Shown one piece after another: positions 26,601-35,793 of a DNA stretch of 64,000 nucleotides. The notes beneath the pieces were generated by a model. That model saw nothing but the letters and a program-made list of their open reading frames with translations. It was not told where the DNA came from and ran no database searches. Every line of letters begins with the position of its first letter. Within the stretch, counting starts at the first letter, position 1. This DNA comes from Bacteroidaceae bacterium (GTDB lineage: Bacteria > Bacteroidota > Bacteroidia > Bacteroidales > Bacteroidaceae): positions 1 through 64,000 of the forward strand of contig JAGBGU010000005.1 of assembly GCA_017935785.1 (NCBI GenBank), given 5' to 3'. Position numbers and translations under genes: made by a program.

Positions 26601-28161
26601 CTTCAAAACGGTTGGGGTTATTGGTGTTGTTGAACTTATTGAATCTGCCCTCTCTGTTGCTTGAACGGCCTGGGCGAGCATCCCTTCTGTCAAATGAACG
26701 GCGGGGGTTACGGTCATCACCGATACGTCCGCGGCGGTCATCCCTACGGAAATCCTTGCGTTCCTCTTTGCGGAAGGGCTTGCGTCCGTCGGGGCGGTCG
26801 TCATCTTGTCCTCTTCGGAAACCACGGCGTTCGCCGCCTTTACGTTCGCCGTCACGCTCATAAGGTTTACGGTCGCGGCGGTCTCTGCCAAAACTGCGCA
26901 TTGGCATTTCATCATCAGCCTCGTCCAACCCCTTCTTAAATGAACGGTTCTGCTTGAAACGTTTTTTCTCTGACATCATCCTGCGTTCCACAGCAGTCTT
27001 TATGTCACCGCCCTGAGCGCGCATTTCATTGAACTTTCCTTCAAAAGTCTGGTATTTCCTCAGTTCACACTCCAAAGAACCGTTGAAAAGTGGTGTGCGC
27101 AACGAAGGTTTCAGGCCAATCTGGTCGAAACATTCCTCCCGATAACTCAAAATCCATGCGTCATTGCCCTGGAACTGGTGCTTCAGGCGTTCGCCAATCA
27201 TTTTGTACAGTCCCAACAGGTCGGGCGATGAAATGCGTTCTCCGTAGGGAGGGTTCATAACCATGATGCTCTTTTGGCCTGGTTTCTTGAAATCCTTGAA
27301 ATCCTGCTGTGCCACGGTTATGTCCTTACCCAATCCGGCCGCCTTTACGTTTGTGGTGGCTATCTCCACAGCGTGACGGTTAATGTCGTAGGCATAAATG
27401 TGATGCTCAAATTCATGCTCGTTGCTGTCGTCTTCATAAATACGGTCAAAGAGTTCGCGGTCAAAGTCGGCCCATTTTTCAAACGCATATTCCTGACGGA
27501 ACACACCAGGACTGATACCACGCGCAATCAGAGCCGCTTCAATGGCAAAGGTTCCGCTTCCGCACATAGGGTCAATCAAGTCACACTCTCCACGCCAACC
27601 GGTCTGCAGGATGATTCCGGCAGCCAGCACCTCGTTAAGCGGTGCTTCCACTGCCTCTTGTCGGTATCCGCGGCGGTGCAGGCTCTCACCGCTGCTGTCC
27701 AAACTGAGTGTACAGTCGTATTCTGCCACATGGATATGCAGTTTTATGTCAGGATTTACAATACGAATGTTGGGGCGGTTTCCAGTCTTCTCGCGGAACT
27801 GGTCCACAATGGCATCCTTTACCTTGTATGCCACAAACTTGCTGTGGCGGAATTCGTTGCTGAAAACCACGCTGTCCACCGCAAATGTAGTGTCGTTTGT
27901 CAGGTACTGCGACCAGTCAATTTCCTTTACGGCATCATACACCTCCTCTGCGGCCTTGGCCTGGAAATGCTTGATGGGCTTCAGTACGCGAATGGCTGTG
28001 CGCAGCTGAAAGTTTGCTCTGTACATCAGTTCCTTGTCTCCGGTAAAAGATACCATTCGCCGGCCTATCTTGATATTGTTGGCTCCCAGTTCTATCAATT
28101 CTGTGGCCAACACGGTCTCCAATCCTTGAAAGGTCTTGGCGATTAATTCAAATTCTTGCAT
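26587..28161 (-). CDS. RlmL-like 23S rRNA guanine-N2 methyltransferase with basic tail
   Basis: 524 residues. Residues 1-160 form a THUMP-containing RNA-binding part; about 160-390 is the N2-guanine methyltransferase domain with LIDPMCGSGTFAIEAA (SAM site) and the catalytic MNPPYGERI. The last 130 residues are a low-complexity tail rich in Arg, Asp and Gly with RR/DRR and FRR repeats, ending NRFEDEED. This tail is not part of the enzyme fold and probably binds RNA. Orthologues modify G2445 of 23S rRNA. The gene is 21 bases behind the serine acetyltransferase gene and overlaps the peptidase start by 14 bases. Confidence 0.88.
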   Translation of the reverse strand: MQEFELIAKTFQGLETVLATELIELGANNIKIGRRMVSFTGDKELMYRANFQLRTAIRVLKPIKHFQAKAAEEVYDAVKEIDWSQYLTNDTTFAVDSVVFSNEFRHSKFVAYKVKDAIVDQFREKTGNRPNIRIVNPDIKLHIHVAEYDCTLSLDSSGESLHRRGYRQEAVEAPLNEVLAAGIILQTGWRGECDLIDPMCGSGTFAIEAALIARGISPGVFRQEYAFEKWADFDRELFDRIYEDDSNEHEFEHHIYAYDINRHAVEIATTNVKAAGLGKDITVAQQDFKDFKKPGQKSIMVMNPPYGERISSPDLLGLYKMIGERLKHQFQGNDAWILSYREECFDQIGLKPSLRTPLFNGSLECELRKYQTFEGKFNEMRAQGGDIKTAVERRMMSEKKRFKQNRSFKKGLDEADDEMPMRSFGRDRRDRKPYERDGERKGGERRGFRRGQDDDRPDGRKPFRKEERKDFRRDDRRGRIGDDRNPRRSFDRRDARPGRSSNREGRFNKFNNTNNPNRFEDEED

Positions 28162-28182
28162 AAATATATTTAGGTAAAAAAC

Positions 28183-29085
28183 TTATTCACTAATCCGTTT
28201 GCGGGCCTGTACCAAATGTTCGCCCGGCTTTGTGCTTTCCGTTACCCACAGGTTTCCGCCAATTACGGTGCCTTCGGCCAGGGTAATGCGCCCCAATACT
28301 GTGGCATTACTGTAAACGATGACGTTATCTTCAAGAATGGGGTGGCGGGGAATCCCTTTAATGGGGTTTCCGTTTTCATCCAGCGGAAAACTCTTCGCGC
28401 CCAAGGTTACGCCCTGATACAGTTTTACATTGTTGCCTATGATACAGGTGGCCCCTATCACCACACCCGTGCCGTGGTCTATTGTAAAATGATGGCCGAT
28501 TGAAGCGGCCGGATGAATGTCTATTCCAGTTTCGCTGTGAGCCATTTCAGTTATGATACGCGGAATCAGAGGTACGCCAAGCTGCAACAGCTGGTGTGCT
28601 ATACGGTAATTGGTTATGGCCTTGATAATGGGATAACAGCTGATGATTTCTCCATACGATTCGGCTGCAGGGTCCCCGTTATAAGCCGCCTCCACATCGG
28701 TGGCCAGCACTGCACGCAACTCGGGAAGGCGGGATATGAATTCCGCCGCTATTTTTTGCGCCTTCTCCGTGCATATGTCTTCTCCCTTATCACAACAGGC
28801 ACAGCCAAAACACAGTCCGGCCAGAATCTGTTCGCAGAGCAAACCATACAGACGCTCTACGTTCACTCCAATATGATAAGGAAGAGTTTCGCTACTCAGA
28901 GTGGACTTGCCGTAAAATCCCGGAAAAATAATGGCTCGGCACAGTTCTATAATCTCTGCCAGTACCGGACCCGAAGGGAGTGGGTCACCATCTCGATGTT
29001 CATGGAAAAGTCCATGCAAAGAATTGCTTGCCGACAACTTGTCCGTCGTCTGTCGCAGCAAATTATTCAATTTTCTGGAATTCAT
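28183..29085 (-). CDS. Serine O-acetyltransferase (EpsC/CysE-like)
   Basis: 300 residues from ATG 29085; the ATG 30 bases upstream lacks support. The enzyme acetylates L-serine for cysteine synthesis. The C-terminal half is a left-handed beta-helix of hexapeptide repeats: IDIHPAASIGHHFTIDHGTG, VVIGATCIIGNNVKLYQGVT, LGAKSF, then HPILEDNVIVYSNATVLG. The catalytic-type His and Asp lie in FTIDHGTG. The longer N-terminal part (CFGCACCDKGEDIC) is typical of the Bacteroidota form. It begins the leftward set with rlmL and the peptidase. Confidence 0.9.
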   Translation of the reverse strand: MNSRKLNNLLRQTTDKLSASNSLHGLFHEHRDGDPLPSGPVLAEIIELCRAIIFPGFYGKSTLSSETLPYHIGVNVERLYGLLCEQILAGLCFGCACCDKGEDICTEKAQKIAAEFISRLPELRAVLATDVEAAYNGDPAAESYGEIISCYPIIKAITNYRIAHQLLQLGVPLIPRIITEMAHSETGIDIHPAASIGHHFTIDHGTGVVIGATCIIGNNVKLYQGVTLGAKSFPLDENGNPIKGIPRHPILEDNVIVYSNATVLGRITLAEGTVIGGNLWVTESTKPGEHLVQARKRISE

Positions 29086-29234
29086 GCAATGAAAACAAGT
29101 CAAAAAGCTATGCAAAGATATGAAAAAAGATACGAAATATATCCTGCCTGCATCAGATATTGTAAAAAAAATTATAATTTTGTGTCAATTATAGATTATA
29201 CGCCTTATTTTTATCAATTTAATACATCTGGAAT

Positions 29235-30305
29235 ATGAGAAAAACCATCCTTACTACACTGGCCTTTATGGCTGTTCTTGGCGGAAAGGCACAGCACAGA
29301 GCAGACCAGCAGAAACTGGACAACCCCGAATCCTTCAGCATGATTGTTTTGGGCGACCCCCAAGGCTACATGAAGTACGACATCAACCAACCTCTGTTTG
29401 AACTGTGTACGGCGTGGATTGCCGACAATGTGGACCAACTTAACATCAAAAGCGTACTCTGCACCGGTGACCTTGTAGAAACCAACGAATGCATAACCCG
29501 CATCCGCACCATGGTAAACCAGACAAGCCGCGAACAATGGGAATGCGTTTCGCGCTGCTTCGGCCGCTTGGACAACAAAGTTCCTTATATTATAAGTCCG
29601 GGAAACCATGACTATGGTTATAGAAGTGCAGAGAACGGACGCACCGAATTTCCCAAATATTTTCCGCTTGAACGCAACGGAAAACTTCGCGACGTTATCG
29701 TTTCCGACTACCCCAACCGAATGGGTGACATCAGCACGGAAAACGGAGCATTCCGCATAGAAGCCCCGGGATGGGGACACATTCTGGTGGTTTGCACCGA
29801 ATTTGCTCCGCGAGACGAAGTTCTTGAATGGGCAAAGAAAGTCATCAGCGACCCCAAATATAAGGACGACAAGGTTATCTTCCTCACACACTCTTACATG
29901 AGGGAACGTACTGGCGTACTCACGGACAATGAGGGATACAAGGTAAGACCCGCCAATTGGGGAAAACAAATATGGGAAAAACTCATACAGCCGCTTCCAA
30001 ACGTAGACATGGTAATTTGTGGACATACCGGAAAACCCGGCGAGTTTGAAGACGCCACCGCCTATGTAAAAAGCAAGAACGCCGCCGGTAACACCGTACA
30101 CCAGATGATGTTCAACGTCCAGATTCTTGGTGGAGGATGGGAAGGTAACGGAGGAGACGGATGGGTACGCATCCTGGAGTTCTACCCAGACGGAAAGACC
30201 ATCCACGTTAAAACTTATTCTCCCTTCTTCGGCATAAGCCCAACAACAAAGGAACATGCCCACCGCACAGGAAAGATGGACGACTATAAGATAACAATTG
30301 AGTAA
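29235..30305 (+). CDS. Exported calcineurin-like metallophosphoesterase
   Basis: A 356-residue protein with a signal peptide (MRKTILTTLAFMAVLGGKAQ). Metal-binding motifs appear in order: VLGDPQG, LCTGDLVE, SPGNHDY, LTHSYM and ICGHTGKPG, the pattern of binuclear metallophosphoesterases. Substrate unknown; relatives include phosphodiesterases acting on cell-envelope or nucleotide substrates. Monocistronic, with a hairpin 25 bases downstream. Confidence 0.87.
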   Translation: MRKTILTTLAFMAVLGGKAQHRADQQKLDNPESFSMIVLGDPQGYMKYDINQPLFELCTAWIADNVDQLNIKSVLCTGDLVETNECITRIRTMVNQTSREQWECVSRCFGRLDNKVPYIISPGNHDYGYRSAENGRTEFPKYFPLERNGKLRDVIVSDYPNRMGDISTENGAFRIEAPGWGHILVVCTEFAPRDEVLEWAKKVISDPKYKDDKVIFLTHSYMRERTGVLTDNEGYKVRPANWGKQIWEKLIQPLPNVDMVICGHTGKPGEFEDATAYVKSKNAAGNTVHQMMFNVQILGGGWEGNGGDGWVRILEFYPDGKTIHVKTYSPFFGISPTTKEHAHRTGKMDDYKITIE

Positions 30306-30329
30306 CGTTTGGCCCATAGAACCCTAATC

Positions 30330-30365
30330 GGTCATCAGATTCCTATAGTTAGCGCTCTGATGACC
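30330..30365 (+). terminator. Hairpin after the metallophosphoesterase gene
   Basis: GGTCATCAGA pairs exactly with TCTGATGACC across 16 bases, followed by AATTTATTTT. It lies 25 bases past the stop codon. Confidence 0.55.
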
Positions 30366-30541
30366 AATTTATTTTGGCATATTTTGTAATTAAAACAAAA
30401 CAAAATTTAAGAAAAGTTAAACTCGCCGGTAACGCTTAAACCAATTATTTGTAATGATGTCAATTCAATACAAGGCAACAAAAAGCCTGCTGAAATTAGA
30501 GAGAAAACAATAATTGACAAACAAATAAAAAGAAAAGCATT

Positions 30542-30979
30542 ATGAAAAAGACTTTGATTACCCTGAGCGTTATTTTGGCAAGTGTTACCACCGTTTTGGC
30601 AGACAACGACCGCCCCGTACAAATCAGCCAGCTGCCGCAGCAGGCACAGACTTTCCTCAACAGCCACTTCAAGGGCGGAAAGATTGCAATGGTCACCGCA
30701 GAGCGCGAATGGCTGGGACAGGAATACAAGGTGGTGTTCGTAAACGGAGACAAGATTGAATTTGACAGTAAGGGAAACTGGGAGAACATTGAGTGCAAGC
30801 ATTCCACCGTACCTAAGGGTGCAGTTCCCACAGCCATCAGCAAGTATTTGGACGAGACCTTCCCCGGCAGCCAAGTGAAGGAAATTGATCTGGACAAACG
30901 CGGCTACGATGTAGAACTCACCAACGGAATGGATATCAAGTTTGACAAGAACTTCCTGGTCTACAAAATAAAGAAATAA
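30542..30979 (+). CDS. Periplasmic PepSY-like (DUF2874) protein
   Basis: A 145-residue protein with a signal peptide (MKKTLITLSVILASVTTVLA). The mature part has two related halves, each with a helix then strands: QLPQQAQTFLNSHFKGGKI...GDKIEFDSKGNWENIEC, and VPTAISKYLDETFPGSQV...YDVELTNGMDIKFDKNFLV. This is the PepSY-like fold common in Bacteroidota, small periplasmic proteins that may bind ligands or inhibit enzymes. Function unknown. A strong terminator follows. Confidence 0.85.
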   Translation: MKKTLITLSVILASVTTVLADNDRPVQISQLPQQAQTFLNSHFKGGKIAMVTAEREWLGQEYKVVFVNGDKIEFDSKGNWENIECKHSTVPKGAVPTAISKYLDETFPGSQVKEIDLDKRGYDVELTNGMDIKFDKNFLVYKIKK

Positions 30980-31008
30980 GTTTTAGAACAAGACCTCATA
31001 GCGATACG

Positions 31009-31046
31009 TAGGATGCGCCCGTGATGGGTGCATCCTAAGTTTTTTA
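31009..31046 (+). terminator. Rho-independent terminator
   Basis: TAGGATGC-G-CCC pairs with GGG-T-GCATCCTA across GTGAT, followed by AGTTTTTT. It lies 30 bases past the PepSY-like stop codon. Confidence 0.85.
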
Positions 31047-31179
31047 TCGCCATTTTCACATTTTCCCGTTAACGAAAAGTCAAATAGACCTCAATAATCA
31101 AACGAATGGTTTCTGTCAACCAAGAATACAATGGTTTTTAACCTTGCAAAAAAAAAATCCTTTACACCGCCAGTATGGC

Positions 31180-31310
31180 CTTACTCCTCCCACACCTCAT
31201 AAAACAAACGACATGGCGTGGGAGGAAAATTTTCCTCGCGAGGAAAAAAACGGGGATGCCAGGCAGCGAAAAGCGTGATTCCAATAAAATTGTACAAATT
31301 AAGGTATGGA
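31180..31310. repeat. Palindromic intergenic repeat (CCTCGCGAGG type), copy 1
   Basis: It contains the perfect palindrome TTTTCCTCGCGAGGAAAA (31230-31247), preceded by an inverted pair CCTCCCACACC/GGCGTGGGAGG and followed by ATTCCAATAAAATTGTACAA. A second copy with the same order lies at 51776-51900. The rest of 30980-31386 shows no gene. Confidence 0.65.
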
Positions 31311-31386
31311 AGGTGAGTGCGCCTAGATCATTATCCATTAACTGAAGGCCAGTTTTGTGGATTGCGCCCACCAACGGCAAAATACC

Positions 31387-32694
31387 CTACCATTCCAGCT
31401 TTACTTTGTTCATGCGCAAGGTCTCCTGCAAACGGCGGACATCAATGTCTCGGCATCCTCGGCGCAGGGAAACGGCTTGGGCCGCTGCCGTTCCGGCTGC
31501 CTCACCTGTCATGAAACACGTTCCCACCTCGCGTGCATCATAGGTAAGACCTTTCTCATACCCAAAGCAACGGCCGGCAACCAGCAGATTCTCCACCGTC
31601 TTGGGAACAAGCGAGCGGTAAGGCACCTGCCAAATCTTCCTGTCCTTACCTGGAATTCGGGTGTCTCCCCAATGTAGGGTGGAATCGCTGCCGGTAAATC
31701 CTATCACATCATCGTATGACTTTCCTGTGGCAGCCCCTTCTACACTTACGTTCAATACGGCATTCAAAACTCTGGTAACGCGCACGCCCACTATGGACGG
31801 GGTACTGAGCAGATAGGCATTTTCATTTCCCTCTTTGGAACGGACATCCAGCGTCTTTTCCCACATCTTTTTGCGAAGGTCCAGTTGTGCCTTCGATGCC
31901 ACATAGGCATTCAGGCCGTCCACATTGGAGATTCCCTGACCAAGATGCATTGTGTACACGCCCTCGTTCGACGTATGGCTGCCCGACGTCCTGTTACGCA
32001 CGTTACCAATGCGATACATGGCACTGATGTGGTTTTTATATTCTATGAAGTCCTCTCCTGTCCAGGCAAGCACATCACCGTCTCCGCTGCAATCTATGAC
32101 AAAGTTTGTCTTCATGGCCACTCGGCCACTCTTGGTTTCCACAAAAACGGCATCAATGCGGTCGCCGCTCATGGACACTTCCGATGCATGGGCACCATAG
32201 AGAATCCTTACTCCAGCCTCGACACACATTTCTTCCATGAAATACTTCGTAGCCTCGGTGTCTACATTGGGAGGAGTGCCGGCCCACACCATCATCTTAT
32301 GCGAATCCAATCTGTTACAGAGTTCGTCACAGATTCCGAACACGGCTTGCACTCTGCCGTTGTGTGTGGGAGAGTACATATTGTTGAGCAGGGTTACATC
32401 GCATCCCGTGAAAAGGCCCCCAAGAAAATATCCTCTCTCCAGCATAATCACGTCAAGTCCCTGCCTTGCTGCGGCAACAGAAGCGGCAAATCCCGCCGGC
32501 CCACCTCCGACAACGATGAGGTCTGCGCTGTCCACTACCGGTATCCTGCGCGACGGTTCTTTAATCGTTTGCCCATATTCAAGTCTGGTCTTCACCTTTA
32601 CTGTCTTTGCAGACGCATCGGTTGCTACCACTCCTGTGGTGGCGATTCCCGCAGCTGAGGCAACAGACCTTTTAAGAAAGTGTCTTCTGTCCAT
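31387..32694 (-). CDS. Exported FAD-dependent oxidoreductase
   Basis: 435 residues. It starts MDRRHFLKRSVASAAGIATTG, an RRxFLK twin-arginine-like signal, which would fit export with bound flavin. The FAD-binding Rossmann motif is DLIVVGGGPAGFAASVAAARQG, then ERGYFLGGLFTG, CSGDGDVLAWTG, and a C-terminal LLVAGRCFGYEKG...GTCFMTGEAAGTAAAQA. This is the PF12831-type FAD oxidoreductase common next to Bacteroidota glycosidases. It lies 31 bases behind the GH43 gene, so it probably oxidises a sugar or related product of that locus; substrate unknown. Confidence 0.88.
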   Translation of the reverse strand: MDRRHFLKRSVASAAGIATTGVVATDASAKTVKVKTRLEYGQTIKEPSRRIPVVDSADLIVVGGGPAGFAASVAAARQGLDVIMLERGYFLGGLFTGCDVTLLNNMYSPTHNGRVQAVFGICDELCNRLDSHKMMVWAGTPPNVDTEATKYFMEEMCVEAGVRILYGAHASEVSMSGDRIDAVFVETKSGRVAMKTNFVIDCSGDGDVLAWTGEDFIEYKNHISAMYRIGNVRNRTSGSHTSNEGVYTMHLGQGISNVDGLNAYVASKAQLDLRKKMWEKTLDVRSKEGNENAYLLSTPSIVGVRVTRVLNAVLNVSVEGAATGKSYDDVIGFTGSDSTLHWGDTRIPGKDRKIWQVPYRSLVPKTVENLLVAGRCFGYEKGLTYDAREVGTCFMTGEAAGTAAAQAVSLRRGCRDIDVRRLQETLRMNKVKLEW

Positions 32695-32725
32695 GTCTTC
32701 TTTCTCTATGTTAGATAAATATGGC

Positions 32726-34771
32726 TCAGTTCACGAGGAATATCTTTTCCTTTCCCTTATAAGTGGCACGAATGGTGGCACGGCCGTCTGTGATGGGGCT
32801 TACCTGAATCTTCACATCAGGATGCGAGGCTGTGGCCTGCAGGCGGGTTGTCGACGTAAGCGGAGCATAAACCTGATAGCGGATGGCATCGGTATATCCA
32901 TTCTGATTGGTACTTCGGATAGGGGTATCGGGAATATGAAGGCGCTTGCCGTCGGCGGTAATGGTAATCTGCGGCACTACGGGTACCTGGAAGGGGACTG
33001 ACAATGCGGAGAAACCTATTCCGTGAAGGTCGAACAAACCTTGGGGACGCTGCGGTTCGCGACGGGGACCACCGGGACGACGGTCATTCTCGGGGTGTTT
33101 GATGTCGGGACCTTCCGCAACCAGATAAATGGCGTGTTTGCCTGTAAGACCTTCCACCGCCGGAACGTCCACAGTATAAGTGGTTGCAGTGCGTGCGGCA
33201 TCGGCAGGAACACGGATTTCAGCAATCTCCCTACCCTTCCACACATCGTTTGCATAGGGGCCGTCCAGCATCACCTTAACTGTAAAGGCTCCGTTTCCGC
33301 CAGGCGTAAGACGCAGGTTGAGTTTTGTGCCATCGCCTTTCTTAGTGGCAGTGAAAGCTTTCACACCCTTGTTATCCTTCTCCAGTCCGCCAAAGCCAAA
33401 ATACTTGAAGCCCACCACACCACCGTTGGTGATGCCAGCCAGATCCATGCTGTTGTTCCACACATCGTGGTTGTCCTGCATCCAGTGGTTTCCAGTCATG
33501 TAGCAGGCTATTCCGGCAGAGTAATAGGCATACGGCGGAAGGCCGAAGATGTGGAAACCCTCGCTGGTAACCTCTGCACCGGTATAGCAGGTGCCGTCCG
33601 TGGCAGAAGCCGTCCATTCGTTGTGCTTGGCATAGGGGTCGTAACCTACTATGGTAACCTTTCCGCCGTCAGCCACAGCCTTCTTATCCCACGTAATCTT
33701 TACGGGGGCTACCATGGCCTGGCGTGCATTGCCAAAACCTCGGGGCGGACGGTGGTAGAACACATACCACTGTCCGTTTATTTCCTGAAGCGACCCGTGA
33801 GTGTTATGGGCTGCATTGGTGGTAGTAAGGCGTGTACCGTCGGCATTGGGTACCACACCTCTGGAATCGACCAGCACACCGCCCGAACGCCAGGGACCGA
33901 GGGGAGAGTCGCCGAATGCGTAGCGCAAGGCAGAATTGGTGGAACCCAGTCCGTAATCGGGGCCGCTATAGCCGGAGAACACCATTACATACTTGTTTCC
34001 TACCTTTCGGATGGAAGAGGCCTCAAAGAAGTTGAAGTCGCCGGGATTCTGTTCCTTGTAAAGTGCGGGATATTGGGTTCCGGCGGGGTCGCGCACCTCG
34101 CCGTAACGGGAACTGGCCGGAATGAAATAGTCATGAATCTTGGTGCCGGGACGCAGGGAATACATGGTTTCCGGATCCAGCTCGAAGGCAGTAGAATGCT
34201 GGAAGCCGTAATAGACATAGGCACGATAGCCGCGACTGAAATCGGGGTCTTTCTTGTCGGTCACATACTCCACAAACACGGAGGGGTCGAAATCTATAAT
34301 GGAACCCTGCACACAACTACGGCCGTCATCGGTAAGGTTAATGGGGATGAAAGGTCCGTCGGGGCGGTCGCCCTTACAGACCATGGGCACGCGCCGCCAT
34401 CCGCGGGAATGAGGATAGAGATAGTATGTCTTCTTTCCTGTCTTCCGGTCCTTTACTTCCACCAGATCGGGGGCAAACATGGTGTCCCACTGGCCGTCTA
34501 CAAAGTGGGTAAAGATGGGACCTTCGTCCGTCCACTGGCTAAGGTCTTCCACCGGTGCCGACCACATACGGATGTCAGGTCCGCAATAGGCCGAATAGGT
34601 TACGTCATGCGACCCTATGATATAGGCACGGTATTTGCCCGGCTCATCGGGATCTTCAAACACTCGGGGTTCACCATCGGGAAGATGTTCCCACAAAGGA
34701 AGGTATGGATTCTGCGCTGTTGCGAACATTGCACAGCAGGCCATCCACATAGAAAACAATCTCTTCTTCAT
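32726..34771 (-). CDS. GH43 glycoside hydrolase with C-terminal beta-sandwich
   Basis: 681 residues from ATG 34771, giving the signal peptide KKRLFSMWMACCAMFATAQ; the frame runs on to 34882 over the preceding stop. The five-bladed propeller is indicated by PRVFEDPDEPGKYRAYIIGSHD (catalytic base Asp region), MFAPDLVEV, FFEASSIRKVGNKYVMVFS (general-acid Glu region) and NTHGSLQEINGQWYVFYHR (His in the metal site). Residues about 440-590 resemble a CBM6-like beta-sandwich (YFGFGGLEKDN...LRLTPGGNGAFTVKVMLDG). GH43 enzymes cut arabinosides, xylosides or galactosides. It lies in a leftward group with SGNH, phytase-like and FAD proteins. Confidence 0.88.
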   Translation of the reverse strand: MKKRLFSMWMACCAMFATAQNPYLPLWEHLPDGEPRVFEDPDEPGKYRAYIIGSHDVTYSAYCGPDIRMWSAPVEDLSQWTDEGPIFTHFVDGQWDTMFAPDLVEVKDRKTGKKTYYLYPHSRGWRRVPMVCKGDRPDGPFIPINLTDDGRSCVQGSIIDFDPSVFVEYVTDKKDPDFSRGYRAYVYYGFQHSTAFELDPETMYSLRPGTKIHDYFIPASSRYGEVRDPAGTQYPALYKEQNPGDFNFFEASSIRKVGNKYVMVFSGYSGPDYGLGSTNSALRYAFGDSPLGPWRSGGVLVDSRGVVPNADGTRLTTTNAAHNTHGSLQEINGQWYVFYHRPPRGFGNARQAMVAPVKITWDKKAVADGGKVTIVGYDPYAKHNEWTASATDGTCYTGAEVTSEGFHIFGLPPYAYYSAGIACYMTGNHWMQDNHDVWNNSMDLAGITNGGVVGFKYFGFGGLEKDNKGVKAFTATKKGDGTKLNLRLTPGGNGAFTVKVMLDGPYANDVWKGREIAEIRVPADAARTATTYTVDVPAVEGLTGKHAIYLVAEGPDIKHPENDRRPGGPRREPQRPQGLFDLHGIGFSALSVPFQVPVVPQITITADGKRLHIPDTPIRSTNQNGYTDAIRYQVYAPLTSTTRLQATASHPDVKIQVSPITDGRATIRATYKGKEKIFLVN

Positions 34772-34800
34772 AACTTTCAATAAATTAGAAAACCACCAAA

Positions 34801-35793
34801 TTATATATCCTTTATCTTTATCACTTTCAGTCTGTCCCGCAACCGCCACGGACCGCGACCGTATCCGGCCTGCGAATCGCACAAAAGCAGGAGGGTTCGC
34901 GTGCCGTCAAGCAAAACGGGGCCCAGGCACATTCCCTCGTAATTGGAAAAACGGGTATTCCATAGGTTCAGGCGGGTGGACCAACTCTCCAACAGGCTTT
35001 TCTGTCCGCTATCCGGACAGAAAAGAAAAAGTTTGCACCAACAGCGGCTTCCATTGTAATGCGGAGCAATACGAGCCTCGCGTTCGAGCACCAGCAAACG
35101 TCCGTCGGCAAGCGGTGCTATGGCCACAACGCCATGGTAATAGTCGCGCCCGTGATTACGGGCCTGGGGAACATCCAATGTGTAGGAGTATTGGGATTCC
35201 AACCCTAAATCGGCACCGAAACTCATCAGTCTTAGCCTCAATGGCTCATCGTCCAGAAGAGGGCTTTCCGTAACGGTCCAGAAGAGTTGTCGGCTGGAGT
35301 CGTACCCCAACGCCTCGAATCCGCGGTTGGGCTGGATGAAGTCGGCACCGGCATAGTCCGGCACACGGATTTCCGCGCCCGTCAGCGAACCGTCCAAACG
35401 ATATTCCAGAATGCGCTGGTCGGTCTCCCCACTGATAAAAAGTGTGTTCCGCTGGGGGCAAAACGCCACTCCCTCGGCATCGCGTTCATACGGCCACGCG
35501 AGGCCGTAAAAACCGTCGTTCCTGACATCTTTGATTTTTCCACAGACTGAATCCATTCTGATTGTCCAAAGATAGAATCCGGTTTTGGGTTCTTCGTCGG
35601 ACACCACGGCATACCTTTGTCCGCCCAAATGGGTTATTCCGCTGTAGTTGGCCTTGGGAATTCCCCAGCGGGAAAGGCGGTAACGCTTTGCACCAAGCGG
35701 TTGGACAATGAAGAGCATGAGCAGAAACGGCAAGCCGTACAACAGCCTGCCCCCGGACAACACTCTCCCTGCTAACCTGCTATCTGATACCAT
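34801..35793 (-). CDS. Esterase-like phytase domain protein (exported)
   Basis: 330 residues with an N-terminal hydrophobic segment (about residues 18-35). The body matches the esterase-like phytase domain (PF13449): YSGITHLGGQRYAVVSDE, DAEGVAFCPQRNTLFISGE, GFEALGYDSSRQLFWTVTES, and DGRLLVLEREARI followed by SNYEGMCLGPVLLDGTRTLLLLCDS. Such proteins are beta-propellers whose phosphatase activity is rarely tested. It overlaps the SGNH gene by 14 bases, so the two are coupled. The next gene (GH43) starts 30 bases further on. Confidence 0.8.
   Translation of the reverse strand: MVSDSRLAGRVLSGGRLLYGLPFLLMLFIVQPLGAKRYRLSRWGIPKANYSGITHLGGQRYAVVSDEEPKTGFYLWTIRMDSVCGKIKDVRNDGFYGLAWPYERDAEGVAFCPQRNTLFISGETDQRILEYRLDGSLTGAEIRVPDYAGADFIQPNRGFEALGYDSSRQLFWTVTESPLLDDEPLRLRLMSFGADLGLESQYSYTLDVPQARNHGRDYYHGVVAIAPLADGRLLVLEREARIAPHYNGSRCWCKLFLFCPDSGQKSLLESWSTRLNLWNTRFSNYEGMCLGPVLLDGTRTLLLLCDSQAGYGRGPWRLRDRLKVIKIKDI

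Noticed and set aside
25371..26633. 420-codon plus-strand open frame
   Set aside because: It is a shadow of the dipeptidyl-peptidase gene.
26601..26915. N-terminal extension of the dipeptidyl-peptidase
   Set aside because: It overlaps the Arg-rich tail of the previous gene and would bury the clear signal peptide that starts at 26600.
29214..30317. 367-codon minus-strand open frame
   Set aside because: It is antisense to the metallophosphoesterase, whose five metal motifs are intact.
33023..34783. 586-codon plus-strand open frame
   Set aside because: It is antisense to the GH43 gene, which has a signal peptide and catalytic motifs; no motif on the plus strand.
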